Source of the DNA: Atopsyche davidsoni
Lineage: Eukaryota; Arthropoda; Insecta; Trichoptera; Hydrobiosidae
DNA length: 64,000 bases
Reading direction: 5' to 3'
Assembly (NCBI GenBank): GCA_022113835.1
Contig: JAILWY010000014.1
Coordinates: 6,573,501 to 6,637,500 of the forward strand
Positions within the stretch are counted from its first letter, which is position 1. Every line of letters starts with the position of its first letter. The position numbers and the translations under genes were made by a program. Below the pieces are notes generated by a model, which made no database searches, was not told the DNA's origin, and saw only the letters and a list, made by a program, of their open reading frames with translations. Below, piece by piece: positions 1-13,349 of the stretch.

Positions 1-285
1 AACTCTCACTCTTTTTAAAAGCTACCGTGTTTTGAGATAATGTACAACAAAAACAATATTATCAAGTAAAATAAATTATCGAATCTTACTAACCCTACTG
101 AAAAATCAAGTTTTATTACAAATTGACTATTTTGAAAAAAACCATACAGCAATATCAAATAACAATTGGTCCAAATATTATTACATTAAAACGTCGCTAA
201 TTGTAAACGTAATATGAACTTATTTATTTATAACAATTGTGCGTTATAATTTAATAAAAATAAATAAATTCACTACAGAATTTCT

Positions 286-593
286 TATATAAAATGCGTT
301 GTTAAACGTTTTGTTCAGTCGACGTTGTCTGATTTTTTCAAAACTCGCTGTGCGGTTTGCCTTCCTTGTCATTTTTCAGGCGTTTTTGTTTGTTTCGACG
401 AATGTTTTTATAAGGATCGATTATCCAAATTAAAGCTGTCAGGGTATTTTCTATAAACATTGTTTTTAATTTAACCATATTTCAAAATAAAGCAGCTTCT
501 TTTGTGCTTATAGCTCCAGATTAAGAGCTTCTTTATGTAATTTCAAATGAGCCGGTACTAAAAATTTCAACATCAAAGCTCCTCGGTAAGTAT
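286..593 (+). promoter_or_regulatory. Possible TATA/initiator promoter and untranslated first exon
   Basis: A TATATAAAA box lies at 286-294 and a TTCAGTC initiator has its A at 317, 29 bases after the T of TATAAAA at 288. That is canonical core-promoter spacing. A strong 5' splice site (CTCG|GTAAGTAT) follows at 594, so 317-593 could be an untranslated first exon; it contains stops in every frame. No coding exon can be tied to it. It could belong to the gene of the exon-like stretch at 14266 or to something else. AT-rich DNA makes TATA matches cheap; the spacing plus the splice donor is the only support. Confidence 0.3.
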
Positions 594-3128
594 CCTTAAT
601 TTCAACCTCGTATATTTTTTAAATTCTTAAGACCCCAAGACGATTACGTCATCAAACTTCTCTTTTCTTGGGGATTAAAAATATTTGTCGATTTAAATTT
701 GGTAGATATTATTTTATCTATCTAAAATACAAACACAACACAACTTCAATACAATGTTCAGTACCGAAAACATCGTAATTTTATTCAGTATTATATATTT
801 TCAAACGTTTTAGTTGATACAAGCTAAAATATATTTTGAATTGCGTACTTGCTTATTTGAATAATTCTACGGTATATCTGTATTTTTAGGTTTTTCACAA
901 GAAATAATCTCTTTTTTGCGTTATTGAAGCTTTATCAAATTATTATACAATATGATAAATACGCTTTCGTATAATTTTATTGATTGGTATTGTTTGGTAC
1001 AATTTAAACTCTTAACATATACGGTAAAAATTTGAAGTCACCCAACAGATTTTATAGATAGATTTTAAAACTAATACAATAATTTATGAAATATGTGTTA
1101 TTATATTTACCATAATCCATTGAAATTCGGTTTTCTACAACTATCTAGTAATCGTTAATTAAAAAAAGATGTAATTAATATTTAAAATTCATAATACGTA
1201 GCAAATAAGGACGGTTGCATGGCAAGGACCTGCAGGGTCTAGTCATGATACATAATTGTAGACTTAATATTAAATAAATAGATATCAAAATATTAAGTTA
1301 GTATTAGAATTTTTTTTTTATGAGATCTTTTCAGTTAAGTCAAAATTTTAAAAGAATAAGAGCCAATTTTATTTCAAATGTAAATATAAATTAAAAGTAT
1401 GGCTTTTAAGCCATATTTGCAAATTCAACAACGCTAAAGATTAAATTTGTTTTCACTTTTCAGAAACTAGCAGACACTAATGAGCATTTGAAATTTACTT
1501 TGATCTTTATGTTTCATTATTATTAAAATTATTACTATTATTATTGTGATTTAAATTATAAGTATTTAGAAGAAGGACAATAAAGATATTACAAAGCAAG
1601 ATGTTTTAGTACAACTTGTCATCACAAAACATTGTTTGGCCCCAAAATCTTCCATCAAAATTGCTGTGTTTGTTTTATCAATATATCAAAAGCAAATATG
1701 AACCCAATCCGTTACTTGTAATTGGAAATAGATTAAGACATTGTGTGTTTCTGCAAACATGAGCAAACTGACGTAACATGACGTTATAACTTGGCCTTAT
1801 TAAAATCTTCGTTGATTGTATAACTTCCGATTTAGATGAAAATATTTAAATATCATTTGTTGTAGCATCTGCTGTGATACATAATGTTTTATTTCCATAA
1901 ATTAGCAATAAAGATTTAAATTACATAAAAATTGGGTTTCTAAACTCCAAAGAGCCGCATTATGAAAATAAGTGAAATTATAAGGAAGAAAAAAGTGAAT
2001 GCTGCTGACTAAAATTTATTATACAAATAAAACTCCCAAAAAGGAGTCGGGCTGAGCCAAACTTGCTTATTTATATTTGCATTTTGGATTCCCGAGAAAC
2101 TTAGGTGACATTTATCATTTTTGGATATTTGGCACACTTAAGCGTTATTTTAATAATTTCGTTTTCGAGTTTTTTGAATTTCGTAAAACCAATATTATTT
2201 CTAGTGATTTAAAAGTGACACATTTTGTAAAATATTTTGCTCGTACATATCAAAAAATATTTTTTAATGATTTCTCAACATTTTTAATGAGTTTATTTCA
2301 ATTGTTTGATATTTTCTGTCAGAAGAAATAAAATTTTATGAGATATATTTAATAAGAATCTACGCATTTTGCATGATAATACCTTATACGTATATATAAT
2401 TTTAAGTAAAATTTAATACCTTAAAATGTTATCTTACAAAGCAAAATACGGATGATTCCACTTCAAATATAACTGAAGACTTTTAAAAGCTCTCCAATGA
2501 AAATTATTTCAAATATCGGTAAAGTTCTTTCAATTTGATTTATTATTTTATTTTATTTACATATAAAGTAAACTCTTCGAGCATAATACGGTTTCTCTCA
2601 TTTTGCGTGGTTTATATTAGTTTAACGCCTGTAATAACATATTGAAAACTCGAAGCAACGTTAGAATAACTTTTAACTTGTAATTTTCGTTTAATTTTAG
2701 TATTTAACCCTCATTGTGTGTACTCAAAATTCAAAACGAACAGAAAGTAAGAGTGATATAAAAAGTTTATAACGTGCGTAACTCAAGTTTGTAAATTTAT
2801 TTTTAGAAATTAGTCATATATTGGTAGTATTGTAAAACAAAATAAAAAAATGATTTTTTTTTTATCTTTTATGTATTCTGAAACATCTTAACTTCTATCA
2901 AAGTACTACCTTATGCATGATTTCGCTTTGCATGTTAAACACATCAGTTATACTCGAATAAACTCTCGTAGAAGAAATGTCTTTTGATTTTAGGAACTTT
3001 TAAATTTTCAAAGAATGTTTTTTTGTAAAAGAAAAATATTTTTTCAGAACTTTCCAAAATTTTCAATTAAACTAGAATAATATCTTAGTCAAATTAGTTG
3101 AATGCAAAGTAATTTCATTTATATACAT

Positions 3129-3180
<52 letters not shown>
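3129..3180. repeat. (AC)12(AT)14 compound microsatellite
   Basis: An uninterrupted AC dinucleotide run (3129-3152) passes directly into an AT run (3153-3180). Confidence 0.97.
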
Positions 3181-3183
<3 letters not shown>

Positions 3184-3390
3184 TCCAACATCCAAGTATT
3201 TTGTCGAGGGTTCCTTTGATATGCGCAAGAATAATATTTAAAGCCATACTTGAAACTTTCTTACACAATCTCGTAGCTCTTGTGAGCTCTCGCGCCTGCA
3301 CACTTACCGGCCGAGTATATTTGGATAATCTCCGTTAAATCTTCTTGATTAATATATTCTTGTAGCCAGTTCAGAAATTTATAATTTGAT
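3170..3390 (-). pseudogene. Decayed open frame, origin unknown
   Basis: Read on the minus strand, one frame stays open for about 40 codons (start region NYKFLNWLQEYINQEDL), meets a single TAA, then stays open for about 30 more codons until it runs into the (AT)n repeat. The composition is protein-like, with amphipathic and acidic/aromatic residues, unlike the Phe/Ile/Tyr-rich noise of the surrounding DNA. A CG|GTAAGTG donor-like site lies at about 3308 on the minus strand, so the upstream half could instead be a short exon. I do not recognise the family. A degraded transposon or gene fragment is the simplest reading. Confidence 0.25.
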
Positions 3391-3984
3391 TAAACACTTT
3401 CGATTTTATCGTTACAATGCCTGTGACAGCGCGGGTCGGTGCCCTTTTGGGTTTTAAATTCATAAATATTTTAGACACGATAGGCTTATATTTTCTATAA
3501 TGAGAAACAGTCCGTCAGATTTATGGCTTTTGACCGTGTTTAATAAATAATTTGTCATTTTGTGGGAATTTTAATATTTTATCAAAGAAAGAATCAGCGT
3601 TTTGGTTTAAGATTTATGGCACATTATTGATTATGAGCTCACTGTGAATTGAATAAAAATAAGCAATAATTAATATGAAAAAATATTTGAAAGAGAAATT
3701 TTATTACAATGTCTATAGTGTAATCAGAAATTTTTTTAGGGAAGTAGTGTTTAAGTTGAAGAAAGTTCGTCTATATGCTTAGATCTCAAGAAATATACAA
3801 TTTCGAGGAAATTCACTTACCTTAAATAAAAAGTACGATGAATTTAGTCGTTCATAACAAGGCATCTCTTAAATAGCAATATATTTTAGTTGATTTAAGA
3901 AGTCATTTTTTGCGGTATTCCATATTTCTTTTTGAAAGTTACCCAACTTTCGGTTTTATAACATTTTATGTATTAATTATATTA

Positions 3985-3987
<3 letters not shown>

Positions 3988-4049
<62 letters not shown>
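3988..4049. repeat. (TA)n microsatellite, 62 bp
   Basis: Pure alternating AT run of 62 bases. Confidence 0.98.
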
Positions 4050-4051
<2 letters not shown>

Positions 4052-7000
4052 ATACATAAAATACAGTTAACTTATTGCACATTCGTGTATACAAAATTAG
4101 TCTCAGTGTATCAACAACACAAAAGAATCATCATTTGTCGAGATGTCACTCTAAAATTTGTAGCATCTTAAAAAAGACTGGCGTGACTTTAAATAAATAA
4201 GACTAAATTTAATTAAACTGATATTATTAAAGAGGTGGTTTATATATTTATGCTTTTATCAGATAAAATGTATAAATCGAATATAGATTTAGAATTTTTT
4301 AATATGTTTCAAGACATTTTATTTCATAACCACTGACATGAAAAGAGATTTTCATACTTAATCAAAAAGGCTACATTTATCCACATAATAGCAATCTATG
4401 ATTAATCTGCCTCTCTCATCAAACACTTTACTAGCAAACATGTAAGTAGATATCTTTTGATTATTTTCATTTATTTTGAATATAAGTCTCATTCTCACGT
4501 AAAGCCTTATTTTAAAACCGGTTTATGCTAAAAAAATTGTTTCTTTTTACCAGCGCCAAGTTCTTGCTTCTTAAAAAAATCAATTGTAATACAAAATGAT
4601 GTGTCATGTTTCCATTGCACTGTACTGAACCTTCCGTTGTACTTTTTACATACACCGTATAATGTATTGGCAGTGGTGAGTCTCAGTCTCTCTTTGACAC
4701 ACACCTTCACCGGGTCAACAGTTTTTTTTCTTTCTCTCGCATACGAAATACAAACCTGTTCCGTGTCACTGCAGGGTCACCGCAGCTGTTTCTCCAACAC
4801 ACACGTTGCTAACGAATTATTATTATGTAAATAATAAAAATAAAAAAATATATATGTACTTAAATATAAGTATTTTTTATTAAGACCTTTTAAATTGGTG
4901 TTTCTTGAATATTCAATTTATTACACTTATTTTTCTAATACGTGTCCATGGGTGATTTTATCGGTCTTATGAAAACGCTTTAATTTACAGTATCTTCGGT
5001 AAAAATGTTAGAATATCACATTAATTTGTACAATCACGTATGCAGCTTTATAGTATATCTATCAGAATTGGATATCGCGCTATTTCATCACTAAGCACAA
5101 ATACCCAAAGCCCTTTTTGCCAGACGCGTTTTGGGGTAACACAGACCATGTTCCCTGGACATATTTTGGCAACACCTAAAAACACCGACACACTAACTGG
5201 AACTGGCCTTCTCTTATCGACGACGACGCTGGGGTCTGGCTTGTTCTAATATTCACCAAAACATTTTGGTAACCGACATGTTTGTTTATGAAGTTAGCCC
5301 ATTGTGTAACAATAAATAACTTATTATAACTGTACTGTGGAATGGTAGCCCCGACGTAATGCTCTACAATAACTCATACCGTGGCCATTTGTACTGGTTA
5401 AATTGCAATATCTAAACAAATATACTAGTCCAAAACTCTCTTACTAATTTTATAAATATAAAAGATTATCCTTGCCACTTCAGGTCGGATTCTTCGGAAA
5501 GAGTTTATTATTTTCTTTTTTTTTGTTATTAAAATACTCTCAATATGTTTGAAAATATAATTAATATTTATACAAAATAATTCGATTATTTTCTTTCAAC
5601 ACAAGGCCCAGTGCCAACTGTTTGTACCTTTCCTGAGATTTTTTGGAATTCAATCAAGAAATTTTTTATTTGTTGGATTTTATTGTTTAATACAATGCTT
5701 TTCTCTAAACCTAAACAATTGTATTTTAAGACTAAGAGTAATCATGTAACAAATTTGGACATCTCATTTCGGAAGGGAGCTTATGCTATGTCACTAGTTG
5801 CAATCAACCCAGTTGTCAACTTTAGCTTATCTATCAACATTGAAGCTTGTAGAGAGGAAAAAAATTGAAAAATTAGTAAAAAAAATATTAATTTTACTTG
5901 TTAATTTTATTTAAAATGTTATTTGACGAAGCAATATTTGAAATAAATTGAATTCTGATTTCTTACAACATTATATTTTCCTATTGAAATATAACAAGTT
6001 ACACGTTATGACCTTGTGATTTTGCACAATGTAAAATCACTTTTTTTACTCAACATCACAAACACTGGTGGTTTGTTCAACATTTACTAGCAAATAATTT
6101 GAAAACTACCTATTTAATTTTAACTTTTTATATAAACTTCCGTTATTCCATTATGAGATTAGATAACTTACACGACAAGCACGAAGTATTTTGTATCACA
6201 ACAGGAAAAAAATATTTCATCTCACATCATCGGCAACCCTGCATTTAACTAATAAATTTAAAATTAAAGCAACAATTAAAGTATTGTAGCGACAGATTCC
6301 ATTTCATAGGCATTGCCAGGTTGAGAGAAAGTATCTTCCGAGTGACATTCGCCTTCCACGGCGGCAGACAATATGATGACTCTTCGTCAATCAAATGAGT
6401 ACATATATCTACAACTCCTCAAACAAATAAACTTTTGATTTTGACATATTAGTCGTGAAATCTTTACAAACAGAATTAATGTAAATTTGCATTTTTATGT
6501 TTGATAGGTAAAATACTGTATAAATATATATTTACCTACCAATATGAAGATGCACTTATTCAAGCTAAAACTTTGTCAAATATTCATGATCAGTCACGTA
6601 ACATCCAATGTTAAATCGATTAATAATATTTAATGAAAACCGATTATAATAATCCTCTACAGTTAATACTTTTTTCTTTTCGAAATTTTCAACTAAAAAG
6701 TTAAAAATAGCACTTTAAAAATAGATTTGAAATTCTTTATATTTTTATCGCTAGCAGATATTGAACCGTCTCTGAACGGACCTCCTAACTTTGCCTGTCT
6801 CCGGCAGCCCTCTTCCACTTTGTACCGCCGTATATTCAAGTATTCATTCTAATTTTCATGTATTTTAAAAACCTAAAAGCGCGACACCAAACATATACAG
6901 AAAAAATGAAGTCACAAAAAAAAAAAAAAACACTTTCTATCATAAAAAAAAACAAAGCTAAAACTTATTGTATACGATTACACTTGTGGATGTTCGAAAC

Positions 7001-7069
7001 GACCGAGAGATATGAGCACACTTTTCAAAGGTAACAAACGCTTCAATCGATTTCATCTATTGAATAGCA

Positions 7070-7150
7070 TCTTGATAGGCACTCCCTCCACAGGGGCTCT
7101 GTCGTGGGAATCGAACCGAAAGCACTGGCATGTTTCACAACACCGGTCCT
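7070..7150 (-). repeat. tRNA-like SINE remnant
   Basis: The minus strand carries GGTTCGATTCC, a good RNA polymerase III B box, in a locally GC-richer patch. No full cloverleaf can be drawn, so this is at most an old tRNA-derived retroposon. Confidence 0.3.
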
Positions 7151-7689
7151 TTGGAACTCTCGTGGAAAAAAATACAAGTGTTAAAAGAGTGTTAAAGTGA
7201 CATCCACTGCTAATGGTGATGATTTTAGCACATGATTGATCGTTGAATTGAGTTCTTCTAAGAACATTGACCGTCACTGAACATAGATAGATACGCGCGT
7301 AAAAATTTATATATACTTAATTTCAAATGTGCGTTTAACTGTGTATGTGTGTTTTTATGTATATACTACGAGTATATGTCACCAAAATTTTATAGTATAT
7401 ATTATATAATAGTACTAGTAAATATCTTAAAAATATATTTTTAAAATCATAAAGAAAAATTTTTTTATTGACATTTTCGTTTACTCTTTCCTCAAGACGA
7501 ATAAAGCCCATTCAGTTTCTTCACATTTCTATCGGTCAATGTGTATATGTTTGTTTATATATATTTTGTTTATTTTTTAAGATTATATCAAAACATAATA
7601 TGATTGTGAAACTACAGTAAATATGTACAATGTTATATTTTATTTTGTTTAATGATAAAATATAACTAATGAACACTGAAAAGGTTATG

Positions 7690-7930
7690 GGCCTATCTCT
7701 GCGCGCTTGCTCCCAGAAGAGATGTGTTTGTTTCCGTATTTGTTCTGAGATTTGCACACGGGCAGACCGCAGGACACGGCACCGCGAAATAGAAAGTTCC
7801 TGCTGAGTGACGGGCCGCGAGGAGTGCAGGCTTGCGGAATGAGAACAGGAAGTCCATTCATCGGAAGCCACGGGCTCGCCGGAAATGCACCCAATATTTG
7901 ACAACCTACGTGTACACTGACTGCATTCAC
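7690..7930. other. GC-rich island, function unknown
   Basis: About 240 bases are clearly richer in G+C than the flanks and carry overlapping open frames on the minus strand (81 and 145 codons). None resembles a family I know, and no matched splice pair frames them. It could be a diverged exon, a regulatory element or an old insertion. Confidence 0.35.
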
Positions 7931-8776
7931 ATACCGACTGCCCGTTTGAAAGCAATAATTTACAAAGATGCAATTGATCGAGATTGCTTTACATCTGATT
8001 CATAGTTGAATGTTTAACTTTTATGAAATTATTTACAGATTGCTTGAGCAATAATGACAAACGATGTCAGATATTACCCGTTGAATTGTTTTACACAAAT
8101 TAAATACCAATGTACAGTACATATCAATTTTTATTTTCCATATATGCGTATTTGATATTGAATAGTTGAAACAAAATAAATACTGTTTAAAACAACGCTT
8201 AGGTGCTCATTTGTTTAATAAATAACGTTTATGTAATGTTTCAGCATGTGAGATTTCAAGAAGTTAATTATATACAAACAATATAAATTTAAACTTTTTG
8301 CTACCAATATTCATATTTACATAAAGTTTTAAACATTTAAATGAACACGAATTAAAAATATCTACAACAACAGTCCCACCTTCATTTCTTCGTTTCATAA
8401 TATTAATTAATTTCTTGGCAACAAATTGTATGGATGATACAACCTGTGTGGAAGCACATTATAAACATTTTAAAGAAAGGTCATAAACCACGGGAAGAAC
8501 CCAGCTGCTTATTTATGGCTCGAAGAGTCCCGCGTGACCAAAGAATTCACGAATTACAACGCTTTCTTCAGATTTATTGTCCGTTTTGTACTCTCTATAA
8601 CGTATGTTTACAAAATGAAAACATGACACCACAACTTACTCATTCAACACATCGCGCTACATGCGCTTGATGGTTTTAGTCATGGTAAAGGTTCTTGAAA
8701 TAGGATCAAAAGTATCGCGTACTTTACTAAAATTTTCTCTTTCCTAAATTTGTACAGTAGATCAGAAAATTTTAAT

Positions 8777-8788
8777 TTGAAATAAATT
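8777..8788. repeat. Left target-site duplication of fold-back element
   Basis: TTGAAATAAATT occurs here and again at 8972-8983, directly flanking the hairpin element between them. Confidence 0.75.
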
Positions 8789-8971
8789 GTTGAGGGACAA
8801 GGCATTTGAATGGTGAAGATCCATTAATATAATGAAAATAATAACTTTTTATTTAAATCTTCACAGTAAGTTTATTAGAATATTGTTATTGGGTCGAAAC
8901 TAGTTATGCAAAACAATATTCTAATAAACTCACTGTGAAGATTTAAATAAAAAGTTATTATTTTCATTATA
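8789..8971 (+). mobile_element. Fold-back element, copy 1 (183 bp)
   Basis: The element starts GTTGAGGGACAAGGCATTTG and continues into a long hairpin: arms 8826-8887 and 8912-8973 (62 bases, one mismatch) around a 24-base loop that contains GGGTCGAAACTAGT. The right arm runs two bases into the flanking duplication. The 12-bp direct repeats on each side mark it as an insertion. The same unit, reversed and with a perfect palindrome, is present at 47610-47868. It has no coding capacity, so it must be mobilised in trans. The boundary is uncertain by about 3 bases. Confidence 0.75.
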
Positions 8972-8983
8972 TTGAAATAAATT
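8972..8983. repeat. Right target-site duplication of fold-back element
   Basis: Second copy of TTGAAATAAATT, identical to 8777-8788. Confidence 0.75.
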
Positions 8984-9589
8984 AATAAAATTAAACTTTG
9001 CATTGTGCCAAAAAAAATACCCAAGCATTTTGGTTACTGTTTGCAGCTTTTGAATATTTTTTTATAACTTTTTAAGTCTAACATTACACTAAAGCATTTT
9101 TTGTCCGAATTTAAAAAAAATATTAGAAGACAATGCCTGCGATTGGTTTTTTTTTTGTTGCATTTGGCCAATACAGACTTGAAAAGATCGATGCCGACAA
9201 ACCAAGATTCACCTGATGAGCCACAGGTAGAATTATAAGAGTCGGGCACATGATGCACAGTTGGTCTTAATAGCTTTAACTGGTGTTTTACTAAATGCAC
9301 AAATTTAATGCAAATTAAGCCGCAGCCGCTCAAGTTGATTAAAAATGTCCGTACCAGATGATTAGAGCTTTTTGGTAATTACATTTTTGTTTGTATTCTC
9401 CAATTAATAGTTTCAATTATTTTTTTAAAAACGCATGATTCATTAAGTGTTCTATCTAGATTTGTAGTTTAGTTTTACTTGTAATTTGTAGCGTAATCTC
9501 ATCAAGTAAAACCGCGTAAGTTTTGAGTATCTGAAATATGTGAATGTGGTGAAAAATCTATGTTTTAATCAGAATAATGTTGGAATCCG

Positions 9590-9637
9590 TGTCAATTTTG
9601 CTGCTTATTATTTTAATAATAAGCAGCAAAATTGACA
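9590..9637. repeat. Perfect 23-bp inverted repeat, 2-nt loop
   Basis: Arms 9590-9612 and 9615-9637 are exact reverse complements separated by TT. A further 9-bp pair (9567-9575 with 9640-9648) lies outside them. This may be the core of a small hairpin element; a bacterial-type terminator is not relevant here. Confidence 0.9.
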
Positions 9638-10062
9638 TCATTCTGATTTATAAATAGTGAGCGTTTGAAAAAATATCTATTGGCAATTCATTACCGTTGT
9701 ATTTCAATTTGCGTCGTAGATGCTGCCTAACAAGTGGATTTAATTCGCTTATTTTTAATTTACAAACAAATTAAAAAGTTTTTAATTTATCTGGAAAGTA
9801 ACATCAAATAATTTTTTAATACTTTTGATTATGAAATAATCATTCAGTATTTAAAAATACTCATTGAGTAATCCTTGAATGTTTTTGAATGTATATAAAA
9901 TGTCATTTTATTACACACTTATGCAATAAAAAGTTACAATACTTAAATGGGAAATACTATGTGCACGTCAACTATTATACCTTATCAGTCCAAACGTGAT
10001 TACTTTTTACTACTAAGTTTTCTCTTTTGAATAATGACTCAGTCAAGGCTTTTGCTAATAAA

Positions 10063-10425
10063 CTATCCCCTTTGGTAATCTTTAACTCTAGGATATAATT
10101 TATGAGACGCCGACCAAACAATAGCAGTGGTGTCATGAATACTGCTTATCTTTTCAATAAACAACACAGGTTGTCTTTCCCAAATAATTTTGTAAGGCGT
10201 CTTTTTAATATTTGTAAAAGGTTTTGCCTTCAATGGGGAGTGAAGTCGTATAATTTGTTTGGGTATTTTCAGAGCTTCACTGAGAAGAGATATCTCGATG
10301 TTACCTACAGTGCTAACAGAAATCACTGATATAATGTCGTTTTTCTTACTCTTTGTAGATTTTAAGAACGATTTTTGTTGATTTAAATACTTTACATCGA
10401 AATGAAGTTGAATATTTAGTTATTT
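10063..10425 (-). pseudogene. Open frame of about 119 codons without a start, unknown
   Basis: On the minus strand the frame is open from just after a TAA near 10425 to the stop at 10063, about 119 codons. That is long for DNA this AT-rich. An ATG exists only at 10326. The product is Lys/Ser/Ile-rich, with segments such as VSTVGNIEISLLSEALKIPK and HDTTAIVWSASHKLYPRVK. I cannot assign a family. A piece of a retroelement polyprotein or envelope-like region, or an isolated exon, are both possible. Confidence 0.3.
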
Positions 10426-12922
10426 ATTATTTGACGTTATATATACAGAAATACTAATTTATATGATCTGACTCTCTGGTTTATAGCAAATGCTTCTTAG
10501 CTCATCGGTTAGTAACTTTTTTATATTTTTTATTGAGTGTTCCAACATTTTTAAGCTCTACTAGATCAGAAAAAATCCAGGCGGTTCTTTATTCTCAGAA
10601 AAGTAAATGCATTTAAGCATTTACAATTTAAAATAAATGAATAAAACGTGGGCTATAGTGATGCAAAATCACCAAAATTAATAATAAAAAAATATGTCCG
10701 CAAAAGCAGCCCGACTCTTGAAGTAAGAAATGCTAGTAATTAAAATTTTTTTTTACAAAAAAAACAAAACTAGTAAATAGTTAGAATCTTTTAATCCAAG
10801 CTAGCCTCAGATGGTGCTAACGGGATGGTAAGCAATAAGGCTTTATCATCGGTTCGTTTTAGAGATGAAACAGCCACTTAATATTTATGTGTGCATTAAA
10901 AAGCCTCCGAGGCGTTAGAAACGATTACCCTCATAAAAACAGCACCTCGTTATAAAAAAAAAGTTATAGGCTCATTATGTAAACAACATTAAATAAATCA
11001 TATTTAACGTCTTGTGCATTGGATATTGAATGCCCATTTCATTGTTTCATTCCAATAACTGCTGAATATTTTTCAATAAACTATTCGGGGTTACATCGTC
11101 TTCTTTTATATTTTTGAAGAAAATTTGGTTTTTAATATATATTTAAAAAATAGATCTTAATTCATAAAATAAAGAATAAAAATTCAACTGTTGTAAAATT
11201 GTTCATACCATATTATATAATCAATCAATAATATGATAAATTGTTTTTGAATGATTATAAATTATATGTTAAGTTGTTTATATTTTAATAATTTCATACA
11301 TATTATGATGAGATGTTTTATAAAATAATTAAAAAAATATATTTTACCGACCTATTTTAAATACACTATTTTAACTATACTATTTTAAAAACAATATTTT
11401 AAAAACACTATTTTTTAAATTAACATTTTTTTATTATCGAGAAGACTGATTCGTTTCCTTTTTACGTGAGTTTATATTTTTTGTATTAATTGTACACACA
11501 CTATTAATAAATTGCATATTTAGAAGAAGTTAAAATATTTATCGTTTTGATATATCATATATTATGGTTTTTCAATATACTAATTATTTACGAGGATATT
11601 TAGGAATTATTTTATCCAGAGGGACATCCATTCTCGCTTAAAAACAGACAATTTTTGTTTAATTTTATTACAACGATGATCTATGATTGATATTGAGAGT
11701 AGCATTTTTTTCCAAATCAATGCGTATATGCCTCTTGATTGACAAGCAAATTTGCACATTCTCGGGTGCATAATTGGATTTTTGTTTACTCATTGCTCTC
11801 GACTCTCACTTTGTATTGCGCATTTTCATTTAAATTGTGTTAAATTCTTGCCATAGTTCGTTATTGAAAATATGACCTTCGAAAATGTATTTTTTTTTGA
11901 TTTAGTAATTTTAATATTTAAATTCGTAACTAAGTATAATGAAATTATATACTGAATAAGTATAGAGCATGGTTAATGCCAAACGCAACGGGATTTGTAT
12001 TATATATTTGTGTATTGATTTTTATTAATAAATTAAAAATCATAATACACATAAAAATATTGAATATATTTACAATTTATAAATTTAAGACTGCAATCTA
12101 AAATCCATAATAAGTAGTAGCTTTGTGTATATGCTTATGGATTGCGATACGCAAATCTTTTACTATCAACAGTTAAAAACGTTACGCGACTAAACAGAAT
12201 ACATGCTAAACAAGTTTTGATATTTTATGAATACCACAATTATTTTTACATGTCTATTTATATAAGTTATGTTTTTTTTTACATTCTTGTATGTTGAAAG
12301 ATTACTTTATAATAATGGAGTGTAATGGGCGTGTAAGCATAGAAAGTATGGATTTTCAAGAGACAGAGTTTTTAGTATTTTGTAAGGTAATAAATTAAAC
12401 GTCTTGGCTGCTCTCGGTTGTACTAATGTCTGGAGGCAATCCGAGTATTCTTTTTTTTTTATGGAGTGAATATGGGAATAAAGATTTATAAACATAATAT
12501 GGTTGTAAAAAAGAACAAAAAATACCGTATATTGTTCATTAATTTAAATTAGTTTTTTTTTATTTGAGATAAATTTCTTGAAAATATGAAGACTTAAATT
12601 TTAGAATTAAATAATTTGACTCAAATACATTTTTCCATTGCTATGAAGCATAAATTTCCATTTATTCGAGTTTTTCTTTAAGTATATTTCCAATACTATA
12701 AGAAATTTGTTTTCTTAATGTTTCAAATTAACTTTGTATTCTTTTTTAATTTTCAAAGAATATGATTATTTTCATTTCCATTTTCATCGACAACATTTAC
12801 AAACAATAATTAAGCAAGGAGCTTTATTTGGGTAACACTTTAGTACAGTTAGTATTTTTTTAGAAATATTAAAATATATATTTTATTTGTAATTTTTCCT
12901 TAATTTCTTAATTTCCTTACAG

Positions 12923-12991
12923 GTAAGATATTCGGGCTTCTCAATTTTCCCTCACTGAACATCTGTAATACCAAGCAATAACTTTGAGAAC
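12923..12991 (+). other. Exon-like segment, non-coding
   Basis: A good acceptor (TTCTTAATTTCCTTACAG) ends at 12922, and a good donor (GAAC|GTAAGTAAAT) follows 12991. All three frames contain stops, so if it is spliced it would be an untranslated exon. It sits between the possible promoter at 286-317 and the exon-like stretch at 14266. No transcript evidence is available from sequence alone. Confidence 0.25.
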
Positions 12992-13349
12992 GTAAGTAAA
13001 TCAAATACAATTAAAAAAATATTACAGATTAATAAGGGATAAAAGTATGTTTTTTTATAATCTAAATAGGTAATTTAATAAGTCTTTGCTGAAAAATAAC
13101 AACAGCAATAAAAAGCATTCAAAACTTTTCAATGCTTTATTTTGATTCTTTATAAAGAATTACTTAGTATAAACTACGTAAACGGTATAATAAGCGGCAT
13201 ATTTAAATAATATTGAATTAGCGAAATTTAATCATATAGATGAATTGAATGATATTACTCTGCATTTTATTTTTTGAATATGTAATACATGCCACATACA
13301 ACACGTGTTAATATTTATTATTTCATTGCATAACGTTTTGAAACCACGA

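Larger units (their letters stand above)
594..8776. other. Non-coding AT-rich tract
   Basis: No gene is supported here. The short open frames are low-complexity and lack start context or splice sites. The tract holds two microsatellites (3129-3180, 3988-4049), a decayed open frame on the minus strand (3170-3390), a tRNA-like B-box remnant near 7105 and a GC-rich island at 7690-7930, each listed separately. Confidence 0.6.
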
